From Bacteroides sp. (lineage in GTDB: Bacteria > Bacteroidota > Bacteroidia > Bacteroidales > Bacteroidaceae), in assembly GCF_030151085.1 (NCBI RefSeq), contig NZ_JASLER010000001.1, positions 1 to 64,000 of the forward strand: 64,000 nt of DNA, given 5' to 3'. The position numbers were made by a program, and so were the translations under genes. The notes under the pieces were generated by a model. It worked only from the letters and a program-made list of their open reading frames with translations. It was not told the origin of the DNA and did not search any database. Positions 26,755-35,979 of the stretch are shown piece by piece. Each line of letters opens with the position of its first letter. Position 1 is the first letter of the stretch.

Positions 26755-28383
26755 ATGCGGTTATCAGGCAATTGGTTTCAGATTGTTTTTTGTATCATTA
26801 CGCTTACCCTAGCGGCTTGTAGTGGCAATGATGCGGCTGAGGATATTCCGGAGGTGACACCTCCGGAAGTAAACCCTCCTGATGAAGGTCCTTATGAGTA
26901 TGATAACGATTTGGACTATAACTCGGAAGAGTTCCTGAAGAATTATAAAGGAACACCCTACAAAGGGCCTCATTACATACCCGGCACTTTGGAAGCTGAA
27001 GACTTTGATGAAGGCGGGCAGAACGTGGCATATTATGAAAGTGACACGAAACCTGCCGACGCCGGCTATCGGGGTGAACATGCCGTTGATGTTCGGGCAG
27101 ATGGCAATGCTTCCGGAAAGTACTATATCGGAGATGTGCAACCCGGCGAATGGATGTGTTATACGATTGATGTGGGTGAAGACGGTGCTTATTCCATTGA
27201 TACCTATATTATAAAAGGAGACGGATCTAAAGGCAGCTTCTATTTTGAAGTCGATGGACGTGGAGCGAGCCGTGGTATAGACATGCCCCTTGGTGGTTGG
27301 ACGGACTTTACCCATAAAGCAACTGTCGGGAATATTCAGCTAACCAAAGGCAAGCATGTACTGAAATACTATGCCAGTACCCCCGGAAATATAGACAAAT
27401 TTGTATTAACCCGTACCGGTAAACTAGAAGAACTCTCCAATTCTTTTGTATATCCTGTTACTAAAGCAATGAGCAATCCTCTGTTTGTCGGTTTTGATTC
27501 ACCCATGTATAACAGTTGGATAAAAGGCCCTCTTTATACAGCCGATGCTTCGGGGCACGTATGGAACATCGACGGAAAAGAGGTGCTCTACGTATATGCC
27601 TCCCATGATATGGAACCCGCTAAAGGTTGCGACCGTATGGATCGTTACCATGTTTTCTCTACCGAAGATATGGTGAACTGGACTGATCATGGTGAAATCA
27701 TGAATGCTGCAACCGTACGCAAGCATGCCGATTGGGGTTGTGAAGGTTTTATGTGGGCTCCTGATTGTGTATACAATCCAGTGAATAAGACTTACTACTT
27801 CTATTTCCCGCACCCCACCAGCACTGCCAATTGGAATAGTACGTGGCGGGTAGGTGTGGCTACCAGTAAATATCCCGGTAAGGAATTCCGCGTAGTGGGC
27901 TATGTTGAAGGCATGCCATCCGAAATAGATCCATGTGTCTTTGTAGACGATGATGGTCAACCTTATATATATAATGGAGGTGGAGGCAAATGCTATGGCG
28001 GTAAGCTGCAAAAAGATGATTGGACGAAACTGGAAGGAGCGGTAAAGCCAATGACCGGTTTGAAAGATTTCCACGAAGCGGCTTGGGTACATAAAAGAAA
28101 TGGCATCTACTATTTGTCGTATGCCGATAATAATCCGGGAGCCAATCGTTTGAATTATGCTACCGGCAATACTCCTTTGGGACCGTGGACGTATCAAGGT
28201 ATTTATTTGCAACCCACCAGTTGCGATACCAGTCATGGTTCGATTGTTGAATACAAAGGCCAATGGTATGCCTTCTATCATTCTTCTGATTTCTCGGGAG
28301 AGGGTAATCTTCGTTCGGTTTGCGTAGATAAACTATATTATAACTCTGATGGAAGTATACAAGTTGTAAAGCAGACTAAGTAA
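26755..28383 (+). CDS. GH43-family lipoprotein with N-terminal CBM6-like domain
   Basis: A 542-residue lipoprotein (lipobox LAAC) with an acidic Pro-rich linker (about 25-60), a CBM6-like beta-sandwich (about 75-220: IPGTLEAEDFDEGGQNVAYYE, GEWMCYTIDV, KHVLKYYAS) and a GH43 propeller (about 240-542). Catalytic acids: Asp264 in TADASGHVW, Asp392 in EIDPCVFVDDD, Glu441 in DFHEAAWVHKRNG. The usual ADPS is ADAS here, but the base Asp is kept. The last 100 residues nearly repeat those of the preceding gene, showing local duplication. The CBM6 probably tethers it to polymeric substrate at the surface, while the single-domain copy may act on smaller products. Confidence 0.9.
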   Translation: MRLSGNWFQIVFCIITLTLAACSGNDAAEDIPEVTPPEVNPPDEGPYEYDNDLDYNSEEFLKNYKGTPYKGPHYIPGTLEAEDFDEGGQNVAYYESDTKPADAGYRGEHAVDVRADGNASGKYYIGDVQPGEWMCYTIDVGEDGAYSIDTYIIKGDGSKGSFYFEVDGRGASRGIDMPLGGWTDFTHKATVGNIQLTKGKHVLKYYASTPGNIDKFVLTRTGKLEELSNSFVYPVTKAMSNPLFVGFDSPMYNSWIKGPLYTADASGHVWNIDGKEVLYVYASHDMEPAKGCDRMDRYHVFSTEDMVNWTDHGEIMNAATVRKHADWGCEGFMWAPDCVYNPVNKTYYFYFPHPTSTANWNSTWRVGVATSKYPGKEFRVVGYVEGMPSEIDPCVFVDDDGQPYIYNGGGGKCYGGKLQKDDWTKLEGAVKPMTGLKDFHEAAWVHKRNGIYYLSYADNNPGANRLNYATGNTPLGPWTYQGIYLQPTSCDTSHGSIVEYKGQWYAFYHSSDFSGEGNLRSVCVDKLYYNSDGSIQVVKQTK

Positions 28384-28483
28384 TGCACAGACAATGATGT
28401 TAAAAAAGATGTAATTCACTATTAATTCACATATTTAATTCGCTATTAATCCGATTTTAAGTGATATATAAACCTTATAATCC

Positions 28484-28491
28484 TATTTTTG
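28484..28491 (+). promoter_or_regulatory. -7 promoter element upstream of the GH92
   Basis: TATTTTTG is an exact TAnnTTTG match 30 bp before the ATG at 28521. The AT-rich spacer contains two AATTCxCTATTAAT copies (28413 and 28437), 24 bp apart, possibly regulatory. Confidence 0.55.
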
Positions 28492-28520
28492 TCTCAGGAA
28501 ATAATCAAAATTAGTATATT

Positions 28521-30779
28521 ATGAAATTAGCACATCTATTGGCATCCGCAGCTTTAGCAACTATGTTGGGTGCGTGTAATTCGGTACAAAGTAAAGCACA
28601 AGTGGAAACTCCGGTTGACTATGTAAATCCTTATATGGGAAATATCAGTCATTTATTGGTACCCACTTTCCCGACGATTCATCTGCCTAACAGCATGCTT
28701 CGTGTTTATCCCGAACGAGGGGATTTCACTACTGACCAATTAAAGGGACTTCCTTTGATTGTTACTAGTCATCGTGGAAGTTCAGCCTTCAACTTGAGTC
28801 CTTATCAAGGAACAGAGTTCTCTCCGGTAGTAAACTATAGTTACGATGCAGAGGTTCTGAAACCTTATTATTATGAAACTTATCTGGATGACGATCAGAT
28901 TCAGGTGAAGTATGCTCCTTCCCACCAGTCGGCTCTTTATCAGATAGACTATGAGCAGGACGGCAAACCGGTTTACATGATTCTCAACTCCCGAAACGGA
29001 ACCATTAAGGTCGGCGATGGATTTGTCAGCGGCTATCAACAATTGGAAAACAACACACGCGTCTATTTATATATGGAGTCGGACATAGCTCCACAGGAAG
29101 CCGGTATTCTGGCTGACGGCAAGATTGATACTAACCGAAAAGAAGCTGAAGGGCATAATGCTTGTGCCGTACTTCGTTTTGCTGACGGTACTAAGACAGT
29201 AAATCTTCGTTATGGTATCTCTTTCATCAGCGAGGAACAGGCTAAGAAGAATATGCAACGGGAACTTCCTGACTACAATCTGCAAGCACTTGCAGATAAG
29301 GGACGTCAGATATGGAATGAAGCATTGGGAGATATTACCGTAGAAGGTGGTTCGGAAGATGACAAGCAAATATTATATACTTCGCTCTATCGTGTCTTCG
29401 AACGTCCGGTATGTATCAGCGAAGATGGTCGCTATTTCAGTGCGTTCGACGGAAAAGTGCATGAAGACGAGGGCGAACCTTTCTTTACCGACGACTGGAT
29501 TTGGGATACTTACCGTGCTGCCCACCCTTTGCGTCTCTTGATTGATGAAGGAACAGAAAAGAATGTGATAGATTCCTACCTTCGCATGGCGGAACAGATG
29601 GGCGATATGTGGATGCCTACTTTCCCCGAGATTACAGGAGATTCCCGCCGTATGAATTCCAATCATGCCGTGGCTACGGTAGCTGATGCTGCTACCAAAG
29701 GATTGAAGTTCGACTTGGAGAAAGCTTACGAAGCCTGCCGTAAAGGGATAGAAGAAAAAACACTGGCTCCGTGGTCGGGTGCCGCTGCCGGTTGGATAGA
29801 CGATTTCTATAAGAAGAACGGATATATTCCGGCGCTTCAAGAGGGTGAGAAGGAAACTGACCCGAATGTACATCCGTTTGAGAAACGTCAGCCCATTGCC
29901 GTTACGCTGGGTACTTCTTACGACCAATGGTGCTTGTCGCGTATTGCCGATGCTTTGGGTAAGAAAGAAGATGCCGCCCATTATTTGGAATGTGCTCACA
30001 ATTATCGCAATGTATATAATGCCGAGACTGGTTTCTTCCATCCGAAGGACAAGAATGGCAAATGGATAGAACCGTTCGATTATCGCTTTTCCGGTGGCAT
30101 GGGTGCTCGTGAATATTATGGTGAAAACAACGGTTGGGTATATCGTTGGGATGTTCCTCACAATGTAGCCGATTTGATTGATCTGATGGGAGGTAATGAG
30201 AAGTTCATCGCTAATTTGGACCAGACTTTCCGTGAACCGTTAGGACGTGGCAAATATGCTTTCTATGCTCAGATACCCGATCATACAGGTAATGTAGGGC
30301 AGTTCTCAATGGCTAATGAACCCAGTTTGCATATACCTTATTTATATAATTATGCCGGTCAGCCGTGGAAAACGCAAAAGCGTATCCGTCAGTTGTTGAA
30401 GACTTGGTTCCGTAACGACTTGATGGGTGTGCCGGGTGATGAAGACGGTGGTGGTATGTCAGCGTTTGTTGTCTTCTCTTCATTGGGATTCTATCCGGTA
30501 ACTCCGGGATTCCCTGCTTACAACATAGGCAGTCCGCTGTTTACGAATGCCAAAGTAACTCTGAGTAACGGAAAAGTCTTTGAGGTTGAAGCAAAAGGTA
30601 CATCTGATGAAAATAAATATATACAGTCTGCCACGTTGAATGGCAAGGAGTGGAATAAGCCTTGGTTCAGTCACGATGATATAAAGGATGGAGGTAAGTT
30701 GGTTTTGGTAATGGGTAATAAAGCGAATAAAGCTTGGGGTAGCTCGGTAGATGTAGTTCCCCCTTCTGCTGGAAAATAA
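28521..30779 (+). CDS. GH92 alpha-mannosidase, lipoprotein
   Basis: A 752-residue lipoprotein (lipobox MLGAC, Cys19). It starts as GH92 enzymes do (VDYVNPYMGNISHLL) and contains FTDDWIWDTYRAAHPL, SMANEPSLHIPYLYN with Glu600 at the general-acid position, and GDEDGGGMSAFVVFSS with the base-side Asp residues. It should remove terminal alpha-mannose from oligosaccharides with inversion, using calcium. It differs markedly from the GH92s at 519 and 56823 (no GGGWGNGGGH-like insert; PTFPTIHLPNSMLRVYPE instead of the common start), so probably has a separate linkage preference. It is co-directional with the GH3 that starts 33 bp after it. Confidence 0.92.
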   Translation: MKLAHLLASAALATMLGACNSVQSKAQVETPVDYVNPYMGNISHLLVPTFPTIHLPNSMLRVYPERGDFTTDQLKGLPLIVTSHRGSSAFNLSPYQGTEFSPVVNYSYDAEVLKPYYYETYLDDDQIQVKYAPSHQSALYQIDYEQDGKPVYMILNSRNGTIKVGDGFVSGYQQLENNTRVYLYMESDIAPQEAGILADGKIDTNRKEAEGHNACAVLRFADGTKTVNLRYGISFISEEQAKKNMQRELPDYNLQALADKGRQIWNEALGDITVEGGSEDDKQILYTSLYRVFERPVCISEDGRYFSAFDGKVHEDEGEPFFTDDWIWDTYRAAHPLRLLIDEGTEKNVIDSYLRMAEQMGDMWMPTFPEITGDSRRMNSNHAVATVADAATKGLKFDLEKAYEACRKGIEEKTLAPWSGAAAGWIDDFYKKNGYIPALQEGEKETDPNVHPFEKRQPIAVTLGTSYDQWCLSRIADALGKKEDAAHYLECAHNYRNVYNAETGFFHPKDKNGKWIEPFDYRFSGGMGAREYYGENNGWVYRWDVPHNVADLIDLMGGNEKFIANLDQTFREPLGRGKYAFYAQIPDHTGNVGQFSMANEPSLHIPYLYNYAGQPWKTQKRIRQLLKTWFRNDLMGVPGDEDGGGMSAFVVFSSLGFYPVTPGFPAYNIGSPLFTNAKVTLSNGKVFEVEAKGTSDENKYIQSATLNGKEWNKPWFSHDDIKDGGKLVLVMGNKANKAWGSSVDVVPPSAGK

Positions 30780-30811
30780 TTTTTAGGCATAGGTAATAGT
30801 TAGATTTAATC

Positions 30812-33376
30812 ATGAGAACATTTAAGAAGATTGTATTGTCAGGATTACTGGCTCTGGTGGCTTGTGCCTATCCGGCACAAGCCCAGGAGCTATTCAAAAA
30901 TGAAAAAGCTACGATTCACGAGCGTGTAATGGACTTATTATCACGCTTGACGGTCGAGGAGAAAATAAGTTTGTTGCGTGCTACTTCTCCGGGAATATCC
31001 CGATTGGACATCCCGAAGTATTATCATGGAAACGAAGCATTGCATGGAGTAGTCCGTCCGGGACGCTTTACGGTATTTCCGCAGGCCATCGGCTTTGCGG
31101 CTACTTGGAACCCTACCTTGTTGCAACGCATAGCTACGGTTATTTCCGATGAGGCTCGTGCCCGTTGGAATGAATTGGATCAGGGTAGGGAACAAAAGAG
31201 CCAGTTTAGTGATTTGCTCACTTTTTGGTCGCCTACCGTTAATATGGCACGTGATCCACGTTGGGGACGTACGCCCGAAACCTACGGTGAAGACCCATAC
31301 CTGAGTGGCATTATGGGAACTGCCTTTGTAAAAGGTTTGCAAGGAGACGATACCCGATACCTGAAGATAGTCTCCACTCCCAAACATTTTGCAGCAAACA
31401 ATGAGGAACATAACCGCTTTGTTTGTAATCCGCAGATTTCGGAGAAGCAATTGCGTGAATACTATCTTCCGGCATTTGAAGCTTGTGTAAAAGATGGTAA
31501 AGCGGCTTCTATCATGTCTGCCTATAACGCGATTAACGATGTCCCTTGTACGCTTAATCCTTGGCTATTAACTAAAGTGCTTCGTCAGGATTGGGGATTC
31601 AATGGCTATGTGGTGTCCGATTGCGGTGGTCCTTCTTTACTGGTCAACGCTCATAAATATGTCAAGACGAAAGAAGCGGCGGCTACTTTATCCATTAAAG
31701 CCGGTCTGGATTTGGAGTGCGGTGATGATGTCTATGATCTTCCTTTGCAGAATGCCTATCGCCAGAGTATGGTGACCGATGCTGATATTGATTCGGCAGC
31801 TTACCGGGTACTAACGGCACGGATGAAATTAGGTCTGTTTGATAGTGGGGAACAAAATCCTTATACTCGGATATCACCCTCGGTAATTGGTTCTAAAGAA
31901 CACCAAGAAATTTCGTTGGATGCAGCTCGCCAGTGCATCGTTCTGTTGAAGAATCAAAAGAACATGCTGCCACTTAATGAGAAAAGGATAAAATCTATAG
32001 CAGTGGTGGGTATCAATGCCGGTAGTTGCGAGTTTGGTGATTATAGCGGTTCGCCGGTGATAGCGCCCGTTTCTATTGTCGAAGGTATTAAGGCGCGGGT
32101 AGGTAAGGACGTGAAAGTTGTTTATGCTCCCTGGAAATCGGCAGCCGATGGAATGGAACTGATACAAGGCGCTAACTTTCCGGAAGGTCTGCAAGCAGAA
32201 TATTATGAAGATACCCGTTTACAGGGCACTCCTAAAGTAAGAAAAGAGAGTTGGATTAATTTTGAACCGGCTAATCAGGCTCCCGATCCGTTCTTACCCA
32301 AATCTCCCTTGTCTATTCGTTGGACAGGAAAACTTCGTCCTACAGTCTCCGGAGAATATACTTTCAATTTCACTTCGGATGATGGTTGTCGTCTGAGCAT
32401 TGATGATAAATTAGTGATTGACTCTTGGGGTGGGCATGCGGTCAGGATAGATTCTGTATCTATGTATATGGAAGCCGGCAAAGATTATCAATTGAAAGCC
32501 GAGTATTATGATAACCGTGATTATGCCATTGCCAAATTGCAATGGAGAGTACCACAGGTAGAGAAAAAGACTCGTTTGGATTTGTATGGTGAAGCCGGCA
32601 AAGCAGTACGTGAATGCGAAACGGTGGTTGCCGTACTAGGAATCAATAAGTCCATTGAGCGTGAAGGGCAAGACCGGTCTGATATTCAATTACCGGCTGA
32701 CCAACGTGAGTTCTTGCAGGAGATTTATAAGGTGAATCCCAATATTGTAGTAGTATTGGTTGCAGGAAGTTCTTTGGCTGTAAATTGGATGAACGAGCAT
32801 ATTCCTGCTATTGTAAATGCCTGGTATCCGGGTGAACAGGGCGGTACTGCTGTTGCCGAAGTTCTGTTTGGTGATTATAATCCGGGCGGACGTTTACCAC
32901 TGACTTATTACAAGAGTTTGGACGAACTTCCTGCATTCGATGATTATGATATAACGAAAGGACGTACATACAAATACTTTAAAGGAGATGTATTGTATCC
33001 TTTTGGTTATGGTTTAAGTTATACTTCTTTCAAGTATTCTGATCTTCAGGTTGCTGATGGTGAAGAAGAAATCACATTGTCTTTCCGACTGAAAAATACA
33101 GGTAAACGTACCGGTGATGAAGTGGCACAGGTCTACGTGAAGCTTCCTGGTCGTGATGAAGTTATGCCGATAAAGGAACTGAAAGGATTTGAGCGTGTCT
33201 CTTTGAAGAATGGCGAGAACCGGCAGGTGCAAATCAAACTAAGGAAGGATCTGCTTCGCTACTGGGATGAAGCTCAAGGCAAGTTTGTATATCCTTCGGG
33301 CAATTATACTATTATGGTAGGTGCTTCTTCTGCTGATATTCGTTTACAGAAGGAAGTTGCTATCAGTCAAAGATAG
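30812..33376 (+). CDS. GH3 beta-glycosidase with inserted PA14 domain
   Basis: An 854-residue exported GH3 (signal peptide ending AQAQ). The barrel carries KYYHGNEALHGV, KHFAANNEEHNR and nucleophile Asp270 in GYVVSDCGGPS. A PA14 domain (about 450-590, GLQAEYYEDTRLQG, TSDDGCRLSIDDKLVIDSW) is inserted in the alpha/beta sandwich, as in known GH3-PA14 beta-glucosidases where it shapes the substrate pocket. A fibronectin-III-like domain closes the protein (about 755-845). Most GH3-PA14 enzymes cleave beta-glucosides, some beta-xylosides. The next gene begins 41 bp downstream. Confidence 0.92.
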   Translation: MRTFKKIVLSGLLALVACAYPAQAQELFKNEKATIHERVMDLLSRLTVEEKISLLRATSPGISRLDIPKYYHGNEALHGVVRPGRFTVFPQAIGFAATWNPTLLQRIATVISDEARARWNELDQGREQKSQFSDLLTFWSPTVNMARDPRWGRTPETYGEDPYLSGIMGTAFVKGLQGDDTRYLKIVSTPKHFAANNEEHNRFVCNPQISEKQLREYYLPAFEACVKDGKAASIMSAYNAINDVPCTLNPWLLTKVLRQDWGFNGYVVSDCGGPSLLVNAHKYVKTKEAAATLSIKAGLDLECGDDVYDLPLQNAYRQSMVTDADIDSAAYRVLTARMKLGLFDSGEQNPYTRISPSVIGSKEHQEISLDAARQCIVLLKNQKNMLPLNEKRIKSIAVVGINAGSCEFGDYSGSPVIAPVSIVEGIKARVGKDVKVVYAPWKSAADGMELIQGANFPEGLQAEYYEDTRLQGTPKVRKESWINFEPANQAPDPFLPKSPLSIRWTGKLRPTVSGEYTFNFTSDDGCRLSIDDKLVIDSWGGHAVRIDSVSMYMEAGKDYQLKAEYYDNRDYAIAKLQWRVPQVEKKTRLDLYGEAGKAVRECETVVAVLGINKSIEREGQDRSDIQLPADQREFLQEIYKVNPNIVVVLVAGSSLAVNWMNEHIPAIVNAWYPGEQGGTAVAEVLFGDYNPGGRLPLTYYKSLDELPAFDDYDITKGRTYKYFKGDVLYPFGYGLSYTSFKYSDLQVADGEEEITLSFRLKNTGKRTGDEVAQVYVKLPGRDEVMPIKELKGFERVSLKNGENRQVQIKLRKDLLRYWDEAQGKFVYPSGNYTIMVGASSADIRLQKEVAISQR

Positions 33377-33417
33377 AATGAATATAATTTATTGTCAACA
33401 TTAAAACACGTTAGTTT

Positions 33418-34401
33418 ATGAAAAAGTACTTTTATCCTGTATTGCTATTCTGCTTTGCCGGAATGATGGCGTCCTGTCATTCTACAAAGAGTCATTCTAC
33501 TAAAGAAGAGGCAGCTATCGATAGTATGGCACCTAATCCTTTTATTACACATATGTACACAGCCGATCCTTCAGCCCATGTATGGAAGGATGGTCGTCTG
33601 TATGTGTATGCTTCACATGATATTGCACCTCCTCGTGGTTGCGACTTGATGGACCGCTATCATGTGTTTTCTACCGATGACATGGTGACTTGGAAAGATC
33701 ATGGCGAGATCCTTAATTCTTCTCAAGTGTCTTGGGGACGTAAAGAAGGCGGATTCATGTGGGCACCCGATTGTGCTTACAAGGATGGCACCTATTATTT
33801 CTACTTCCCGCATCCCAGTGATACCAAGTGGAATGATAGTTGGAAAATCGGTGTAGCTACCAGCAAGGAACCTGCTGCAAACTTTACAGTGCAAGGTTAT
33901 ATCGAAGGAATGGACCCGATGATTGACCCTTGTGTATTTGTTGACGACGACGGTCAGGCTTACATTTATAATGGTGGCGGTGGCACTTGCAAAGGTGGTA
34001 AGTTGAAGGATAATATGATAGAACTTGACGGTCCGATGCAGAAGATGGAAGGGCTGGAAGACTTCCATGAAGCAACTTGGATACATAAATATAATGGTAA
34101 ATATTACCTTTCTTATTCCGATAATCATGATGATAACTGGAATGACGGTGTGCCGGGTGACAACCGTATGCGTTATGCTATTAGTGACAATCCGCTTGGT
34201 CCGTGGAAGCACATGGGTATCTATATGGAACCTACTGATAGTTATACCAATCATGGTTCTATTGTTGAATTCAAAGGTCAGTGGTTTGCTTTCTATCATA
34301 ACAGCGCTTTATCGCATCATGACTGGCTTCGTTCTATTTGTGCAGACAAACTTTTCTACAATGAAGATGGAAGCATCCAGATGGTGCAACAAAGAAAATA
34401 A
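33418..34401 (+). CDS. GH43-family lipoprotein (third ADPSxHVW paralogue)
   Basis: A 327-residue lipoprotein (lipobox MMASC, Cys20) consisting of one GH43 propeller. The catalytic acids are Asp50 in TADPSAHVW, Asp170 in MIDPCVFVDDD and Glu218 in EDFHEATWIHKYNG. It is about as long as, and clearly related to, the protein at 25792, but differs around the substrate loops (DNHDDNWNDGVPGDNRMRY, TDSYTNHGS versus TGCDTSHGS), so it may attack a different side-chain sugar or linkage. It is 8 bp from the GH30 that follows, so the pair is translated from one message. Confidence 0.9.
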   Translation: MKKYFYPVLLFCFAGMMASCHSTKSHSTKEEAAIDSMAPNPFITHMYTADPSAHVWKDGRLYVYASHDIAPPRGCDLMDRYHVFSTDDMVTWKDHGEILNSSQVSWGRKEGGFMWAPDCAYKDGTYYFYFPHPSDTKWNDSWKIGVATSKEPAANFTVQGYIEGMDPMIDPCVFVDDDGQAYIYNGGGGTCKGGKLKDNMIELDGPMQKMEGLEDFHEATWIHKYNGKYYLSYSDNHDDNWNDGVPGDNRMRYAISDNPLGPWKHMGIYMEPTDSYTNHGSIVEFKGQWFAFYHNSALSHHDWLRSICADKLFYNEDGSIQMVQQRK

Positions 34402-34409
34402 AATAGCCT

Positions 34410-35825
34410 ATGCGGTTTATTAGTTTAATAGTAATACTATTTCTGTGCGGAAATATTTCTGCACAGAAAATAGAGTGGTATTCTACCACTCAGGCGGCTC
34501 CCTGGGTTAAGCAGAAAGTGAAAGCAGAGCGGAACGATACGGAAAATAAGATTGTTCTTGATACCTCTAAACGCTTGCAGCTGATTACAGGTATAGGTGG
34601 ATGCTTCAATGAAATGGGTTGGGATGCACTGAATGCTTTATCTGCTGAAGCTAGAGAGAATGTCCTCAAAGCCATCTTCGGAAAAGACGGAGCTTGTTTT
34701 GATTACTGTCGTCTTTCGATGGGGGCGAATGACTTTGCCATGAGTTTTTATTCTTCGGCTGATGTGGCAGGCGACTTTAATTTGGTGAATTTCAATATAG
34801 ATCGTGATCGGTATATACTGATTCCCTACATCAAAGCTGCCCGTCAGATTAATCCTGATTTGCGTATCTGGGCTTCGCCTTGGTGTCCGCCGGCATGGAT
34901 GAAGACGAATAATCATTATGCATCTGCCATTCGTCCTTCCGGCGAAAAAGATGTGAATGGGCTTGCACCTTCGGAGGCTATTGCAGAATTCAGTACCGGT
35001 TTCCGAATGGAAGAAGGATATCTGAAAACTTATGCCAATTATTTTGCGCGTTTCATCAAAGCTTATGAGGCGGAAGGATTGCCACTGGAGTGCATTCATG
35101 TTCAGAATGAACCTTGTTCCAATCAGGTGTTTCCTAGTTGCAAATGGCGGACTGAAGATTTGACTTTTTTCCTGGGACATTATCTTGGACCAACTTTCGA
35201 AAGAGAAAACATCCAGACTGATATCTATTTTGGAACCATCAATACGGCTAATCCGGATTATGTGCGTGTTGCCTTGCAAGATGAACAAGCTGCCAAATAT
35301 ATCAAGGGTGTGGGGTTCCAGTGGGACGGTAAAAAGGCTATTCCAACTATTCATCGTGAATACCCTGAGCTGAAGTTGATGCAAACCGAAACGGAATGTG
35401 GTAACGGAGCAAATTCATGGGATTATGCAGAATATACCTGGAACCTGATGAAGCATTATTTCAGCAATGGCATCAATTCATATCATTATTGGAATATGAT
35501 TCTTCCTTCGCCGGGTATCAGCCCTTGGGGATGGAACCAGAATTCAATGGTATCTATCGATAAGAAAACTCATGCTGTGACGTATAATCCGGAATTCTAT
35601 CTGATGAAACATCTGGGACATTTTGTACAGACTGGTGCCTATATGCTGGAAACTCCGTCTGATAAAAATATGCTGGCTTTTGTAAATCCCGATAGTACAG
35701 TCAGTGCGATTATTGCCAATGTAACTAATGCTGATGAAACAATAACTTTTGAAGTCGGAAAAGAAAAAGTAACGCTTGCCTTGCCTCCTCACTCCTTCCA
35801 TACTTTAAGCTGGAAGCAACCGTAA
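34410..35825 (+). CDS. GH30 retaining beta-glycosidase
   Basis: A 471-residue exported GH30 enzyme (signal peptide ending NISAQ). It has the barrel plus the C-terminal beta-sandwich typical of the family. Motifs: GIGGCFNEMGWDALNAL, WASPWCPPAWMK, acid/base Glu234 in HVQNEPCSN and the likely nucleophile Glu327 in MQTETECGNG (Glu329 is two residues on). GH30 members act as beta-glucosylceramidases, beta-1,6-glucanases, beta-xylosidases or beta-fucosidases. The subgroup cannot be settled here, but a beta-glucoside or beta-xyloside is most likely given the GH3/GH43 neighbours. Confidence 0.9.
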   Translation: MRFISLIVILFLCGNISAQKIEWYSTTQAAPWVKQKVKAERNDTENKIVLDTSKRLQLITGIGGCFNEMGWDALNALSAEARENVLKAIFGKDGACFDYCRLSMGANDFAMSFYSSADVAGDFNLVNFNIDRDRYILIPYIKAARQINPDLRIWASPWCPPAWMKTNNHYASAIRPSGEKDVNGLAPSEAIAEFSTGFRMEEGYLKTYANYFARFIKAYEAEGLPLECIHVQNEPCSNQVFPSCKWRTEDLTFFLGHYLGPTFERENIQTDIYFGTINTANPDYVRVALQDEQAAKYIKGVGFQWDGKKAIPTIHREYPELKLMQTETECGNGANSWDYAEYTWNLMKHYFSNGINSYHYWNMILPSPGISPWGWNQNSMVSIDKKTHAVTYNPEFYLMKHLGHFVQTGAYMLETPSDKNMLAFVNPDSTVSAIIANVTNADETITFEVGKEKVTLALPPHSFHTLSWKQP

Positions 35826-35886
35826 CATGAATTAGAAAGTTAGATTAAGAAATAATCTTCATTCTCAGACAGATGTCTGTAATAAT

Positions 35887-35922
35887 ATAAGGTATGCTAA
35901 AAAAAGCATGCCTTATTTTTAT
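35887..35922 (+). terminator. Intrinsic terminator after the GH30
   Basis: ATAAGGTATGC (35887-35897) pairs with GCATGCCTTAT (35906-35916) with one G-U type mismatch, followed by TTTTT. It closes the GH92-GH3-GH43-GH30 unit. Confidence 0.8.
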
Positions 35923-35939
35923 TCTCTCCTTAAAACTAA

Positions 35940-35947
35940 TACTTTTG
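35940..35947 (+). promoter_or_regulatory. -7 promoter element upstream of the GH2
   Basis: TACTTTTG matches TAnnTTTG exactly, 33 bp before the ATG at 35980 and just after the terminator at 35922. The same octamer is used before the SusC operon at 12729. Confidence 0.6.
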
Positions 35948-35979
35948 CAGATATATAACCTTAATAACTAATCTATCTT

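Noticed and set aside
27499..28281. 260-codon open frame antisense to the GH43-CBM6 gene
   Set aside because: A shadow of a highly conserved coding frame; similar antisense frames lie opposite the other GH43 genes at the same relative place.
29373..30161. 262-codon open frame antisense to GH92
   Set aside because: Entirely within the GH92 coding frame, with no signal peptide, domain or promoter of its own.
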